A DNA stretch of 64,000 bases from Rhodanobacter panaciterrae (GTDB lineage: Bacteria > Pseudomonadota > Gammaproteobacteria > Xanthomonadales > Rhodanobacteraceae), in assembly GCF_014651895.1 (NCBI RefSeq), contig NZ_BMXT01000001.1:620001-684000 (forward strand), in the 5' to 3' direction. The notes under the pieces are model-generated. The model ran no database searches, was not told the origin of the DNA, and worked only from the letters and a program-made list of their open reading frames with translations. Positions 1 through 8,325 of this stretch are shown here, one piece after another. The position numbers and the translations under genes are program-made. Position 1 is the first letter of the stretch, and each line of letters begins with the position of its first letter.

Positions 1-327
1 GCGGTCGGAGACAAATTCACCGCCGACGTGATCCCCGAAGAGGGCTACGGCGTGCGTCACGCCGAGCTGATGCAGGAAGTGCCGCGCGAGGCCTTCCAGG
101 GCGTCGAGGACATCCAGCCCGGTATGCAGTTCCAGGGCCGCGGTCCGCAGGGCGAGATCAACGTCACCGTGACCAAGGTCGAGGACGACAAGGTGTTCAT
201 CGACGGCAACCATCCGCTGGCCGGCAAGACCCTGCATTTCGCGATCGAAGTGACCGATCTGCGCGTCGCCACCGAGGAAGAGCTGGCGCACGGCCACGTG
301 CACGGTGCGGGTGGTCATCACCACTGA
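1..327 (+). CDS. slyD: SlyD-type FKBP peptidyl-prolyl isomerase (C-terminal part)
   Basis: The reading frame is open from the first base of the window, so the N-terminus lies outside it. The visible 108 residues match the insert-in-flap (IF) chaperone domain and final FKBP strand of SlyD. They include the stretch GYGVRHAELMQEVPRE, and NHPLAGKTLHFAIEV, typical of the family's last core strand. The protein ends in a histidine-rich tail (HGHVHGAGGHHH), the usual metal-binding tail of SlyD. SlyD is a cytosolic folding helper with prolyl isomerase activity that also binds nickel. The tail here is shorter than in Escherichia coli, so a nickel role is an inference. Confidence 0.9.
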   Translation, partial: AVGDKFTADVIPEEGYGVRHAELMQEVPREAFQGVEDIQPGMQFQGRGPQGEINVTVTKVEDDKVFIDGNHPLAGKTLHFAIEVTDLRVATEEELAHGHVHGAGGHHH

Positions 328-337
328 CGCTTACGCC

Positions 338-1522
338 ATGCATGGACGCTGGCATATTGCGATTGTGGGTTACGGCGCCGCCGGTCAGGCGGCGTCGTTG
401 TTTCTGGCGGAACAAGGCCATCGGCTGAGCGTGTTCGAACAGGCCGCAGCACCTGGTCCGGTCGGCGCCGGCTTCCTGCTGCAGCCGACCGGCCTCGGTG
501 TGCTGGCCCGGCTTGGCCTGCACGAGCAGGTGCTGGCGCAGGGGCAGCGGATCGAACGGCTGTATGGCTGCAATGTGCATGGCCGCTGCGTGATGGACAT
601 GCGCTATGCCGACCACGCTGCCGACTGCTTCGGCCTTGGGTTGACTCGCGGCAGCCTGTTCACCCTGTTGCGGGACGCTTATGCGGATGCGGCGCAGATC
701 CGCACCGGCGTCAGCATCGAAACCATCGAAGCGGATGGTCGCTGTCTGCGCGACAGCAACGGCCAGCGTTATGGCCCGTTCGATCTGATCGTGGTTGCCG
801 ACGGCGCGCACTCACGGTTGCGTGCATCGATGCCGCAGCTGGTGCAGCGCCAGCCGACGTATCCGTGGGGTGCCATGTGGTGCCTGTTGCCGGCAGACGA
901 ATGGCCGCACCAGGATGTACTTCAGCAGCGCTACGGCGGTACCCGCGAGATGATCGGATTGTTGCCGGTGGGGCGACGGGTCGATCGCGACGGCCGTTGG
1001 CTTACCTTCTATTTCAGCCTGCCAGGTGATCAGGCAGATGCGTTCGATGACGCGGCACTGACGCGCTTGCGCGAGCGCGTGAGGGTGCTGTGGCCCGAGG
1101 CGTTATCACTGCTTGCATCCATCGACGCGCCCCAGCAACTGCAACGGGCACGCTATCGCGACGTCGTGCTGCGCACACCAGTGCACGAACGCACGCTATT
1201 CATCGGCGACGCGGCCCATGCGATGAGCCCGCAACTGGGGCAGGGGGTAAACATGGCGCTTTTGGATGCCCAGGCGCTAGCCGATGCGCTCGCCGCTACC
1301 AACGACATCGAGTTGGCGTTACAGCTGTATCCACGCGCACGACGGCACCACGTGGCGGTGTACCAGCGGCTCAGTCGCTGGCTGACACCGATATTTCAAT
1401 CTGAACGCGATGGCTTGGCCCGGTTGCGCGATCTCGGTTTCGGGCCGCTCGGGCGGATGCCATGGGCCAAGGGACAGATGCTGAAGATTCTCGCCGGTAT
1501 GAAAACCGGCTGGTGGCGTTGA
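338..1522 (+). CDS. FAD-dependent aromatic-ring-type monooxygenase
   Basis: Predicted 394-residue flavoprotein of the p-hydroxybenzoate hydroxylase/UbiH fold. It has an N-terminal Rossmann motif (GYGAAG, residues about 11-16), the DG motif (VVADGAHSR, about 155) and the second FAD-binding motif (FIGDAAHAMSPQLGQG, about 290). These are the three signatures of class A flavin monooxygenases, which use NAD(P)H and O2 to hydroxylate an aromatic or similar substrate. The ATG at 338 is preferred over a GTG at 305 because it lies just after the slyD stop and places the FAD motif at the usual distance from the N-terminus. The substrate cannot be read from the sequence. No pathway partners are adjacent, so it is probably a stand-alone enzyme. 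Confidence 0.8.
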   Translation: MHGRWHIAIVGYGAAGQAASLFLAEQGHRLSVFEQAAAPGPVGAGFLLQPTGLGVLARLGLHEQVLAQGQRIERLYGCNVHGRCVMDMRYADHAADCFGLGLTRGSLFTLLRDAYADAAQIRTGVSIETIEADGRCLRDSNGQRYGPFDLIVVADGAHSRLRASMPQLVQRQPTYPWGAMWCLLPADEWPHQDVLQQRYGGTREMIGLLPVGRRVDRDGRWLTFYFSLPGDQADAFDDAALTRLRERVRVLWPEALSLLASIDAPQQLQRARYRDVVLRTPVHERTLFIGDAAHAMSPQLGQGVNMALLDAQALADALAATNDIELALQLYPRARRHHVAVYQRLSRWLTPIFQSERDGLARLRDLGFGPLGRMPWAKGQMLKILAGMKTGWWR

Positions 1523-1531
1523 GCGTCGCGT

Positions 1532-2623
1532 TCAATACCACTCGAGCAGCGAGATACCGAGGCCTGCGTAGGTGGCGTTGTGGTTGTAGTCGATCAGGCT
1601 CTCGCCGTAGCCCTTGAACACTTCCGCATAGCCACGCAGGTTGCCGACGAGCGGGAAGCTCCAGCTGAATTTCGCGGCACCGTGTTGGCGGCTGCCGCCG
1701 CGGAACGAGTCGCGCAGCATCATGCCGAATTCCTGGCCGTGCCATTCGCGGATGATCTGGACCTCACCACGTCCCATGTAGTCGCTGATGTCAGGGTTGT
1801 CGTCGGTGCTGCGTGCTTCGGGAATGCGCCACCACGGGCGGAACATCACGGTCCAGCCATCACGTTCGAAACCGATGTTCGCGATCATCCGGTTCCAGCT
1901 GCGCGATTGCGGATTGTCGCGCCCGTTGGACTGATGGTCGATGCCGATGCCGAGCAGACGGCCGTCCCAGCCGAGCAGGTGATAGTTGGTGTTGAACACC
2001 AGCATCGCCTCGGGTTCGTAATCGGTTTCGCGGAACGGTCGTGACTGCGCGGCGTTGTAGACCTGCCAGCGCGATGACTGGGTGTAGCCGACCCACACAT
2101 CGCCGGCATCGCCGAATACGCCCTGCCAGACCTTGGTTTTCAGGCTGAGCTGGAATTTCGTCTCGACATTGTCCAACTGCTCGCTCTGCGCCACCGTGTT
2201 GTCGGGGTTCGGGCTGTGCGGCTGTTTGTTCTGGTTGCTGGTGGCGAACACCGGCAACACAAACACCGGCTTGTAGCCGCGGATGTTGAAGGTGCCGAGC
2301 TTGCTCTCGGGCGACAGTTCCCAGCGGCTGTCGAGCAGCGATAGCGGTCGTGCCACCTCGGTGTTGGTGACCACCGCGGCGGTCGCGTCCTTGCGGTCGC
2401 GGCTGAAGATGCTCGGTGTGGCGGTTGCCGTGTCCACCCGCTTCTGCGCGACCGGCAGATTCACCCGGCCGGTCGAATGGTCGTAACAGGCCAATCGTTG
2501 GGCATCGCTTTCGATCGCGGTGCAGGCGCGGATATCGGTCGGGTCCGGATTCTGCGCATGGCTGGACGGGGCGAACAGGCCGGCGGCCAGTGCCAGCGGC
2601 AGGATGGCGGAATGAGGCTTCAT
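1532..2623 (-). CDS. pldA: Outer membrane phospholipase A (PldA)
   Basis: Predicted 363-residue outer-membrane enzyme. An N-terminal signal peptide (MKPHSAILPLALAAGLFAPS...SHAQ) precedes an about 80-residue linker and a PLA1-family beta-barrel. The active-site segment IDHQSNGRDNPQSRSWNRM contains the His-x-Ser-Asn-Gly catalytic motif and the downstream Asn of OmpLA. The protein ends with an aromatic residue (LLEWY), as expected for outer-membrane barrels. OmpLA hydrolyses phospholipids that have moved into the outer leaflet and so restores outer-membrane asymmetry. The start at 2623 is chosen because it gives a clean signal peptide; an upstream in-frame start adds 12 unlikely residues. The N-terminal cysteine pair region (ACTAIESDAQRLACYD) is common in the Xanthomonadales version. 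Confidence 0.88.
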   Translation of the reverse strand: MKPHSAILPLALAAGLFAPSSHAQNPDPTDIRACTAIESDAQRLACYDHSTGRVNLPVAQKRVDTATATPSIFSRDRKDATAAVVTNTEVARPLSLLDSRWELSPESKLGTFNIRGYKPVFVLPVFATSNQNKQPHSPNPDNTVAQSEQLDNVETKFQLSLKTKVWQGVFGDAGDVWVGYTQSSRWQVYNAAQSRPFRETDYEPEAMLVFNTNYHLLGWDGRLLGIGIDHQSNGRDNPQSRSWNRMIANIGFERDGWTVMFRPWWRIPEARSTDDNPDISDYMGRGEVQIIREWHGQEFGMMLRDSFRGGSRQHGAAKFSWSFPLVGNLRGYAEVFKGYGESLIDYNHNATYAGLGISLLEWY

Positions 2624-2714
2624 CAAGAGCTGAGGTTCCCTGGCGGACGGTCGAGGCACGAGTCTAGGTCATGCGCTCCATTGAGCAGGAGGGCATAACC
2701 TAAACCGGCAAACG

Positions 2715-2748
2715 CGAGCCGGCCATGATGCTGCTCATGGCCGGCTCG
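2715..2748 (-). terminator. Stem-loop downstream of the EF-hand gene
   Basis: A perfect 14-bp inverted repeat (left arm 2715-2728, right arm 2735-2748) with a 6-nt loop. It lies 14 nt past the stop codon of the gene on the minus strand. The following T-run is poor, so it may be a weak terminator or an mRNA-stabilising hairpin. Confidence 0.5.
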
Positions 2749-2761
2749 ATGGCGCGAACCC

Positions 2762-3202
2762 TCAGAGTTGCTTGGTCCAGTTGATGTATTCGGACTTGCT
2801 GATGCTGCCGTTGCGGTTGCGGTCGGCGTTGATGAAGTCGTTGGCCAGCGGCGGGTACGCGCTGGCTTGTTCGGGTGAAATCGACTTGCTGCCGCCGGAC
2901 AGCTGTTCGAACGTGGGTGCCGGACCAATTGTGGGAGCCGGGGCCGGGCTGCTTTGCACGACGACATCACCCTTGGGTGACGGATACGCCGCTGCCTGGC
3001 CGTCCGGTGGTGTAGGGGGAGTCGGCGCGCTGGCGGGCATCGTTGCGGCAGGCGGCATCGGGGCGGTTGCCGGAGCTGGGGGGGCCTCCGGCATGGTCGA
3101 TTGCGGCGGCGGTGGCGGCGATGTGTCTTGGGCGATCAGCGTGCCGGCGAACATCAGCGTGCCGGCAATCAATGTGGACAACAGCGGCTTGCGAGATTTC
3201 AT
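2762..3202 (-). CDS. Secreted proline-rich protein with one C-terminal EF-hand
   Basis: Predicted 146-residue exported protein. Residues 1-25 form a signal peptide (MKSRKPLLSTLIAGTLMFAG...IA). Residues about 28-90 are low-complexity Pro/Ala/Thr. The C-terminus carries a canonical 12-residue calcium loop, DRNRNGSISKSE (D1, N3, N5, G6, I8, E12). This start is chosen for the upstream GGAG, 11 nt away, and for the signal peptide; longer starts add an unrelated N-terminus. The EF-hand implies Ca2+ binding in the periplasm or outside, but no enzymatic domain is visible. Similar short EF-hand secreted proteins are common in Xanthomonadales and largely uncharacterised. Confidence 0.75.
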   Translation of the reverse strand: MKSRKPLLSTLIAGTLMFAGTLIAQDTSPPPPPQSTMPEAPPAPATAPMPPAATMPASAPTPPTPPDGQAAAYPSPKGDVVVQSSPAPAPTIGPAPTFEQLSGGSKSISPEQASAYPPLANDFINADRNRNGSISKSEYINWTKQL

Positions 3203-3360
3203 GATCGATACTCCATGCCAGAATACGTGCGTGAGATTGTGCGGATATCCGCAATCCATCAGGCGGGATCCCCGTTGCCGGGCGCCCAACTCGGGATCAC
3301 GCTAACAAGGGTTTTGTAAATGCCGGCTCAATATCTTGGTCATGAAGCCGTGAAGCTGCC

Positions 3361-4632
3361 GTGTCGTTGAGCGCAGCTTCAGCTGATCGCCGCGTATTGA
3401 GCCTGGCGCAGGCACGCCTGCTGCAGCTGGACGCACAAGGCCTGTTGCAACCGTTGCGGCGGCGACCACGGCGCAGCGATGTCGTGGCGATGATCGAACG
3501 CATGCGCCTGCTGCAGATCGACACCATCCATGTGGTGGCGCGCAGCCCCTACCTGGTGCTGCACGCCCGGCTCGGTGACTATCCGATGACGTGGCTGGAT
3601 GAGGCTCTGGCACAGGGTCAGCTGGCCGAGTGCTGGGCACATGAGGCCTGCTTCATCAGTGCCGCCGATGTGGCATGGCATCGTGGCGGACACGACCAGC
3701 GTGCGCATCATTGGGCGCATCGCCACGCCGCACGCATGCATCGTGAGCAACGCGCCGACATGGATGCGCTGCTGGCCGGTATTCGTGAATCCGGCCCGGT
3801 GCGCGCGGCAGATTTTGTGCGCAAGGATGGCGTGGCAAAACCAGGCTGGTGGGAATGGAAGCCGGAGAAGCGCTGGCTGGAAGCCTGGTTTGCGTTGGGC
3901 GAACTGATGGTGGCGCGACGCGAGAATTTCCAGCGCGTATACGACCTCGCCGAGCATGTGTTGGCCCGGCTTGATCCGCCGTTCGATCCGACAACCGCCG
4001 AGTTATCTGCAGCGGACCTGCGGCAACGGGCGATCGTCGACGGTGTACGTGCGCTGGGCGTGACGCCGGCCGGCTGGATCGCCGACTACTTCCGCCTGAA
4101 GCCGAAGGTCACCGATCGCGAGCTGGCACCACTGCTGGCCACTGGCGAACTGCTGGCAGTGCCGGTGCAGGGCTGGGCAACGCCGGGTTACGTGCATCGC
4201 GATCACGCCGATGTGCTGGACAAGGCATTGAACGGCCGCTTGCGCGCCACGCATACCACACTGCTGTCGCCGTTCGATCCGCTGGTATGGGATCGCGCGC
4301 GGGCGCTGGCGATGTTCGATTTCGAGTACACCATCGAGTGCTACACGCCGGCTGCGAAGCGTCGCTACGGCTACTTCGTGTTGCCGATCTTGCATCGTGG
4401 CCGATTGATCGGCCGACTCGATGCGAAGGCGCATCGCGGCGACGGCCTGTTCGAGATCAAGGCGCTGTTTCTGGAGCCCGGCGTGGCGCCGACACCGGCG
4501 CTGGTACAGGCCGTGGCCAAGGCGATTGCCGACACGGCCCACTGGCACGGTACCCCGGAAATCCGGTTGGGTCGCACCCAGCCGGTGGTCTTGGCCAAGG
4601 CGTTACGCACCGCCTTGAATGCTGCTCAGTGA
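3361..4632 (+). CDS. ycaQ: YcaQ/AlkX-type crosslink-repair DNA glycosylase (winged-helix)
   Basis: Predicted 423-residue protein of the winged-helix HTH_42/YcaQ family. It shows the family N-terminus (LSLAQARLLQLDAQGL), the catalytic-type motif LLQIDTIHVVARSPYLVLHARLG (shown here only to mark Q52-x-D54), and the WAHEACFI segment around residue 97. Family members remove alkylated bases or unhook interstrand crosslinks; the Q-x-D variant is the one reported for the E. coli YcaQ/AlkX branch. It starts with GTG at 3361 and has no strong ribosome site. It stands alone between oppositely oriented genes. The substrate is inferred from family knowledge. Confidence 0.75.
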   Translation: MSLSAASADRRVLSLAQARLLQLDAQGLLQPLRRRPRRSDVVAMIERMRLLQIDTIHVVARSPYLVLHARLGDYPMTWLDEALAQGQLAECWAHEACFISAADVAWHRGGHDQRAHHWAHRHAARMHREQRADMDALLAGIRESGPVRAADFVRKDGVAKPGWWEWKPEKRWLEAWFALGELMVARRENFQRVYDLAEHVLARLDPPFDPTTAELSAADLRQRAIVDGVRALGVTPAGWIADYFRLKPKVTDRELAPLLATGELLAVPVQGWATPGYVHRDHADVLDKALNGRLRATHTTLLSPFDPLVWDRARALAMFDFEYTIECYTPAAKRRYGYFVLPILHRGRLIGRLDAKAHRGDGLFEIKALFLEPGVAPTPALVQAVAKAIADTAHWHGTPEIRLGRTQPVVLAKALRTALNAAQ

Positions 4633-4670
4633 GCGCCGTCGGCACTCACTGATTGGGGCCCGTCCCCGGA

Positions 4671-5150
4671 TCAGGGCGTGCTGCTGGCTGCCGCCGGAGT
4701 TGCCGCGCACGACTTGCCATGCAGTGCTTGGCGCAACTGGGTGGCCAGCGAATTGCAGCGCGCGCCCAGTTGCGGGCGGATATCGGGATTCTCTGAATCA
4801 CGCAGCAGGCTGGTGCGCATCGCCTCGTAACGCGACTGCAATTGGTCCGGCGCGAAAATGGCCGCCGCACGGTGGCAGGCGAGATAGCTGGACAGATAAT
4901 CGTCGCAAGCTGGAATGCCGGTGTGCTCAGGCAGGTCGACGTCCGTGGTGGTGATATGGCCGTTGGCATTCACGGTCCGGCGTTGCTGATGGGTCTTGCT
5001 GGTGCCGGTGGCGGGTGTATTTGAGGTGGTGGCAGAGGATGTCGCGGCAGTCGAGGTAGTCGTTGTCCGGGTGGCCTTGTGCTCGGCACAACCAGTCAAC
5101 AACAGACCACCGATCATGGCGGCCAGGGTCAGACGGGTCAGGGTAGGCAT
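4671..5150 (-). CDS. Small predicted lipoprotein, unknown function
   Basis: Predicted 159-residue lipoprotein. The signal peptide ends in a lipobox (LLTGC, Cys at about residue 21). A Thr/Ser/Ala-rich linker (about residues 25-55) follows, then a compact domain with four cysteines (ACDDYL, YLACHR, ARCNSL, GKSCAA) that could form two disulfides. The ATG at 5150 has GAGGAG upstream at good spacing; the GTG at 5159 sits directly on that ribosome site and is rejected. No known domain is recognised. Confidence 0.65.
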   Translation of the reverse strand: MPTLTRLTLAAMIGGLLLTGCAEHKATRTTTTSTAATSSATTSNTPATGTSKTHQQRRTVNANGHITTTDVDLPEHTGIPACDDYLSSYLACHRAAAIFAPDQLQSRYEAMRTSLLRDSENPDIRPQLGARCNSLATQLRQALHGKSCAATPAAASSTP

Positions 5151-5512
5151 TAGCGGCACTCCTCAAGCTTGGCGACCATGCCGGCGACCATAGCGGTATG
5201 CCGGCAGTGGATCAGGGGATTTATTCACACTAGACATGGTTCGAGGTAAAGGAAATCTGAATTTGCTGCCCAAATCGACAAAATTCAGACGAATCGAGCT
5301 GATTTCGTACCGGGTTTCGCCATCTCGCATCCGCCCCATTCTGTCGTTATGATCCGCCCACTGAGTTTGCCGGGGTCAGCAGAGTTTGTGACCCGATGCA
5401 GCCGATCCGCGATCTGCCTCATCGTTCACCCCAGGGTTGTTTCCTTGCACACCAGTAAGCCGGCCTGCCGCATGGTGCAGGTTGAGTCTATAAACCCAGT
5501 GGAGTGATTATC
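5151..5512. other. Intergenic region and leader of the first cold-shock gene
   Basis: About 360 bases without a convincing gene. It separates the divergent lipoprotein and cold-shock genes and must hold their promoters. The part from roughly 5230 is AT-richer than its surroundings. A long untranslated leader is expected for a CspA-type mRNA, but no canonical cold-box or clear sigma-70 promoter could be placed by eye. Confidence 0.4.
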
Positions 5513-5722
5513 ATGTCTGATCGTCAGATCGGTACCGTCAAGTGGTTCAACGACGCCAAGGGCTTCGGTTTCATTGCCCGCGACAATGGCCCGGACGTTT
5601 TTGTGCATTTCCGCGCCATTACCGGCGGCGGTTTCAAGAGCCTGCAAGAAGGTCAGCAGGTTTCCTTCAAGGTGGTGCAGGGCCAGAAAGGCCTGCAGGC
5701 CGACGAAGTGACCCCAGCCTGA
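5513..5722 (+). CDS. Cold-shock protein (CspA family), copy 1
   Basis: Predicted 69-residue single-domain OB-fold protein with both RNA-binding motifs: KGFGFI (RNP1) and VFVHF (RNP2). Such proteins bind single-stranded RNA/DNA and keep mRNA unfolded. The start at 5513 follows GGAG by 8 nt; an ATG at 5504 lacks a ribosome site. A strong terminator follows at once, so it is a monocistronic unit. It is about 85% identical to the copy at 5981, which indicates a local duplication. Confidence 0.95.
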   Translation: MSDRQIGTVKWFNDAKGFGFIARDNGPDVFVHFRAITGGGFKSLQEGQQVSFKVVQGQKGLQADEVTPA

Positions 5723-5741
5723 TCGCCATGTTTTGCAAGGG

Positions 5742-5768
5742 AAACCGGGCAGTAATGCCCGGTTTTTT
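5742..5768 (+). terminator. Intrinsic terminator of cold-shock gene 1
   Basis: The arms AAACCGGGC (5742-5750) and GCCCGGTTT (5757-5765) form a 9-bp stem with a 6-nt loop. The right arm runs into a T-tract (TTTTTT). It lies 20 nt after the stop codon. Confidence 0.88.
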
Positions 5769-5980
5769 CTTGCCCGGATAATGGCCATGACAAGCTGCTT
5801 GACAAATCACTTGTATGCATGAAATCCGTTATGCTTGGGCCACTGCGTCTGCTTGGCTACGTGCGTGCCCCGCTTGGGTTTCCTGAATCCGCCCGTTGCA
5901 CCCGACCCTGCATGCTCAGTAAACCGTCGGCCCGTTGGGGCCGGTTTGTCTCAGCGTCTGGTAATGGATCGGAGTGAGTC

Positions 5981-6190
5981 ATGTCGGATCGTGAAGTAGG
6001 AACAGTCAAGTGGTTCAACGACGCCAAGGGTTTCGGCTTTATCAGCCGGGAGAATGGCCCTGACGTGTTTGTGCATTTCCGCGCCATCACGGGTTCGGGT
6101 TTCAAAAGCCTGCAGGAAGGGCAGAAGGTGAGCTTCAAGGTCGTCGACGGCCAGAAGGGCTTGCAGGCTGAAGACGTCACGCCCGTTTGA
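5981..6190 (+). CDS. Cold-shock protein (CspA family), copy 2
   Basis: Predicted 69 residues with the same RNP1 (KGFGFI) and RNP2 (VFVHF) motifs as the upstream copy, differing at about ten positions (for example R-E-N for R-D-N). It has a GGAG ribosome site 7 nt before the ATG and its own leader (about 250 nt from the previous terminator) and terminator, so the paralogs can be regulated separately. Their role as RNA chaperones is family knowledge. Whether either copy is cold-induced cannot be told from sequence. Confidence 0.95.
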   Translation: MSDREVGTVKWFNDAKGFGFISRENGPDVFVHFRAITGSGFKSLQEGQKVSFKVVDGQKGLQAEDVTPV

Positions 6191-6212
6191 TTGCGGTGGC
6201 GGAATCTGTTTG

Positions 6213-6244
6213 AAGAGGCCGGCTGATGCCGGCCTCTTTTTTTT
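6213..6244 (+). terminator. Intrinsic terminator of cold-shock gene 2
   Basis: A G/C-rich 11-bp stem (6213-6223 with 6228-6238) with a 4-nt loop (TGAT) is followed by eight or more T residues. This is a textbook rho-independent terminator 22 nt past the stop codon. Confidence 0.92.
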
Positions 6245-6277
6245 GTAGTGGTCGCGCCAATTCGCTAGCCTGTCGGG

Positions 6278-7195
6278 ATGTCTGATCATCCCGTTGAAAA
6301 TGTCATGGCTGCAGCGAGCGAGCCGGAGCTGATCCCGGTGGTGGCCGCCGACGGTTCCCGTTTCGAATTGCTGGGGGTCCAGCCCGCCGGCGGCTGGCGT
6401 CAGTTGTTGTACTGGGTCCCGGCCATGGGCATACCGGCCCGACATTACCTGCCGCTGGCCGGAGCACTGGCAGCGCACGGAGTGGCGGTGGTGGTGCATG
6501 AGTGGCGCGGCATCGGTTCCAGCAATCGGCGCGCCGGCCGCGATGGCAACTGGGGTTATCGCGAACTGCTGCAGGAGGACTTGCCTGCCGGTATGGCCGC
6601 AGTCCATGAGCGCTGGCCGCAGGCGACCTGCTGGCTGGGCGGGCACAGCCTCGGTGGTCAGCTCGGTTCGCTGTATGCCAGCCTGCATCCAGCCGAGTTC
6701 GCCGGCCTGCTGCTGGTGGCTAGCGGGGCGCCGTACTGGCGCCGGTTCCGGCATGGCTGGCTGATTGGCGTGGCATATGCACTGGCGCCGTTGCTGGCTG
6801 GCCTGCTGGGTTATCTGCCCGGACGCCGGATCGGCTTCGGTGGCAACGAGGCGCGTGGGGTGATTGCCGACTGGGCACGCACGGGGCGCACCGGCCGTTA
6901 TGCGGCGGTCGGCATGACGCAAGACTTCGAACGGCAACTGGCGTCACTGCAACTGCCGTCGCTGGCTTTGCGCCTGCGTGACGACTGGCTCGCGCCACAG
7001 GCGTCGCTGGACTGGCTGCTGGGCAAGCTGGGGTCGGCCGAACGCAGCATGGATGTGATCACGCCGCAGGAGCTGGGCGGCCCGGCCGATCATTTTGGCT
7101 GGATGAAAACGCCGGTACCGATCGCCACCCACATCGCCCGCTGGCTCGCCGCACAAGACGCCGCGGTCACCACGCCTGCCGATACGTTCGCTTGA
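6278..7195 (+). CDS. Alpha/beta-hydrolase
   Basis: Predicted 305-residue cytosolic hydrolase. The nucleophile elbow is GHSLGGQLGS (Ser at about residue 130). An oxyanion-hole region (VPAMGIPARHYLPLA) precedes it, and a C-terminal His (GPADHFGWMK) can complete the triad. It resembles the serine aminopeptidase S33/COG4757-type esterases. The substrate is unknown. It is followed by the OYE gene with about 50 nt between, and both may share a transcript with the pirin and Mpo1-like genes (all plus strand, short gaps). The start at 6278 has no strong ribosome site; an ATG at 6305 is an alternative. Confidence 0.75.
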   Translation: MSDHPVENVMAAASEPELIPVVAADGSRFELLGVQPAGGWRQLLYWVPAMGIPARHYLPLAGALAAHGVAVVVHEWRGIGSSNRRAGRDGNWGYRELLQEDLPAGMAAVHERWPQATCWLGGHSLGGQLGSLYASLHPAEFAGLLLVASGAPYWRRFRHGWLIGVAYALAPLLAGLLGYLPGRRIGFGGNEARGVIADWARTGRTGRYAAVGMTQDFERQLASLQLPSLALRLRDDWLAPQASLDWLLGKLGSAERSMDVITPQELGGPADHFGWMKTPVPIATHIARWLAAQDAAVTTPADTFA

Positions 7196-7248
7196 TTCCA
7201 TGGCAGCGCGCCTGCATCTCGATGGGCTGCCCCCCGCTGGAATTCCCG

Positions 7249-8310
7249 ATGAATCTGTTCGACACGTTCGCCCAGCGCAGCCTCAGCCTGCGCAACCGCC
7301 TGGTGATCTCGCCGATGTGCCAGTACTCGGCCATCGATGGTCTGCCGAATGACTGGCATATGGTGCACCTGGGCAGCCGTGCCGTCGGTGGTGCGGCGGT
7401 GGTGATCGCCGAGGCTACCGCGGTCTCGGCGCAGGGCCGTATCTCGCCGCAGGACACCGGCCTGTGGAACCAGGCCCAGCAGGATGCGTGGCAACCAATC
7501 GTTCGCTTCATCAAGGCGGAAGGCGCGATCGCCGGCATTCAACTGGCGCACGCCGGACGCAAGGCCAGCACGTTGCGACCGTGGGAAGGACATGGGCCGG
7601 TGCCGGCCGGGCAAGGCGACTGGCTGACCGTGGCGCCGTCAGCGTTGCGGTTCGACAAGGGCTGGAACGTGCCGCAGGCGCTGGATGAGGCCGGTATTCG
7701 CGCCGTGGTCGCGGATTTCCGTGCGGCCGCGCAGCGGGCGCTGGCGGCTGGCTTTCAGTTGATCGAGCTGCACGCGGCACACGGCTACCTGCTGCATCAA
7801 TTCTTGTCACCGCTGAGCAACCAGCGCAGTGACAACTATGGCGGCAGTTTCGAGAATCGCAGCCGTCTCGTGCGCGAAGTGATCGTTGCAGTACGTGAAG
7901 TATGGCCGGCCGAGCTGCCGCTGTGGCTGCGCATCTCGGCCACCGACTGGGCCGATGAGGGTGGCTGGGATATCGAGCAGAGCGTGCAGCTGGCGCAGCA
8001 GGTGAAGCCGCTCGGCGTCGACCTGATCGACGTTTCCAGCGGTGGCCTGCTGCCGCATGTGACGATTCCGCTGGCACCCGGTTACCAGGTGCCGTTTGCC
8101 GCGCGCATCCGCCGCGAAGCCGGCATCTCCACCGGTGCTGTGGGCCTGATCACCGAGGTCGAGCAAGCAGCGCAGATCGTCGCCACCGGCGAAGCCGACG
8201 TGGTATTGATGGCGCGCGAAAGCCTGCGCGATCCGTATTTTCCGCGCCGCGCGGCCCAACAGCTCGATGCAAAAATCGAAGCGCCAATTCAGTATCGGCG
8301 TGCCTGGTAA
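7249..8310 (+). CDS. Old yellow enzyme family NADH:flavin oxidoreductase (YqjM/XenA type)
   Basis: Predicted 353-residue FMN-dependent ene-reductase. It shows the N-terminal SPMCQYSA segment, whose Cys tunes the flavin in the YqjM/XenA branch, the substrate-anchoring HAAHGYLLHQFLSPLSN region, and the C-terminal phosphate-binding part (ADVVLMARESLRDPYFP). These enzymes reduce activated C=C bonds of enals, nitro-compounds and similar electrophiles with NAD(P)H. The start at 7249 is preferred: GGAATTCCCG precedes it and it matches the family N-terminus; a start at 7192 would add 19 unrelated residues overlapping the previous gene. Its neighbours suggest a role in detoxifying electrophiles (inference). 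Confidence 0.9.
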   Translation: MNLFDTFAQRSLSLRNRLVISPMCQYSAIDGLPNDWHMVHLGSRAVGGAAVVIAEATAVSAQGRISPQDTGLWNQAQQDAWQPIVRFIKAEGAIAGIQLAHAGRKASTLRPWEGHGPVPAGQGDWLTVAPSALRFDKGWNVPQALDEAGIRAVVADFRAAAQRALAAGFQLIELHAAHGYLLHQFLSPLSNQRSDNYGGSFENRSRLVREVIVAVREVWPAELPLWLRISATDWADEGGWDIEQSVQLAQQVKPLGVDLIDVSSGGLLPHVTIPLAPGYQVPFAARIRREAGISTGAVGLITEVEQAAQIVATGEADVVLMARESLRDPYFPRRAAQQLDAKIEAPIQYRRAW

Positions 8311-8325
8311 GCGACGGAGAACATG

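Noticed and set aside
5799..5835. Sigma-70 promoter of the second cold-shock gene (TTGACA at 5799)
   Set aside because: No -10 hexamer occurs at 16-18 bp; the nearest candidate lies about 25 bp away.
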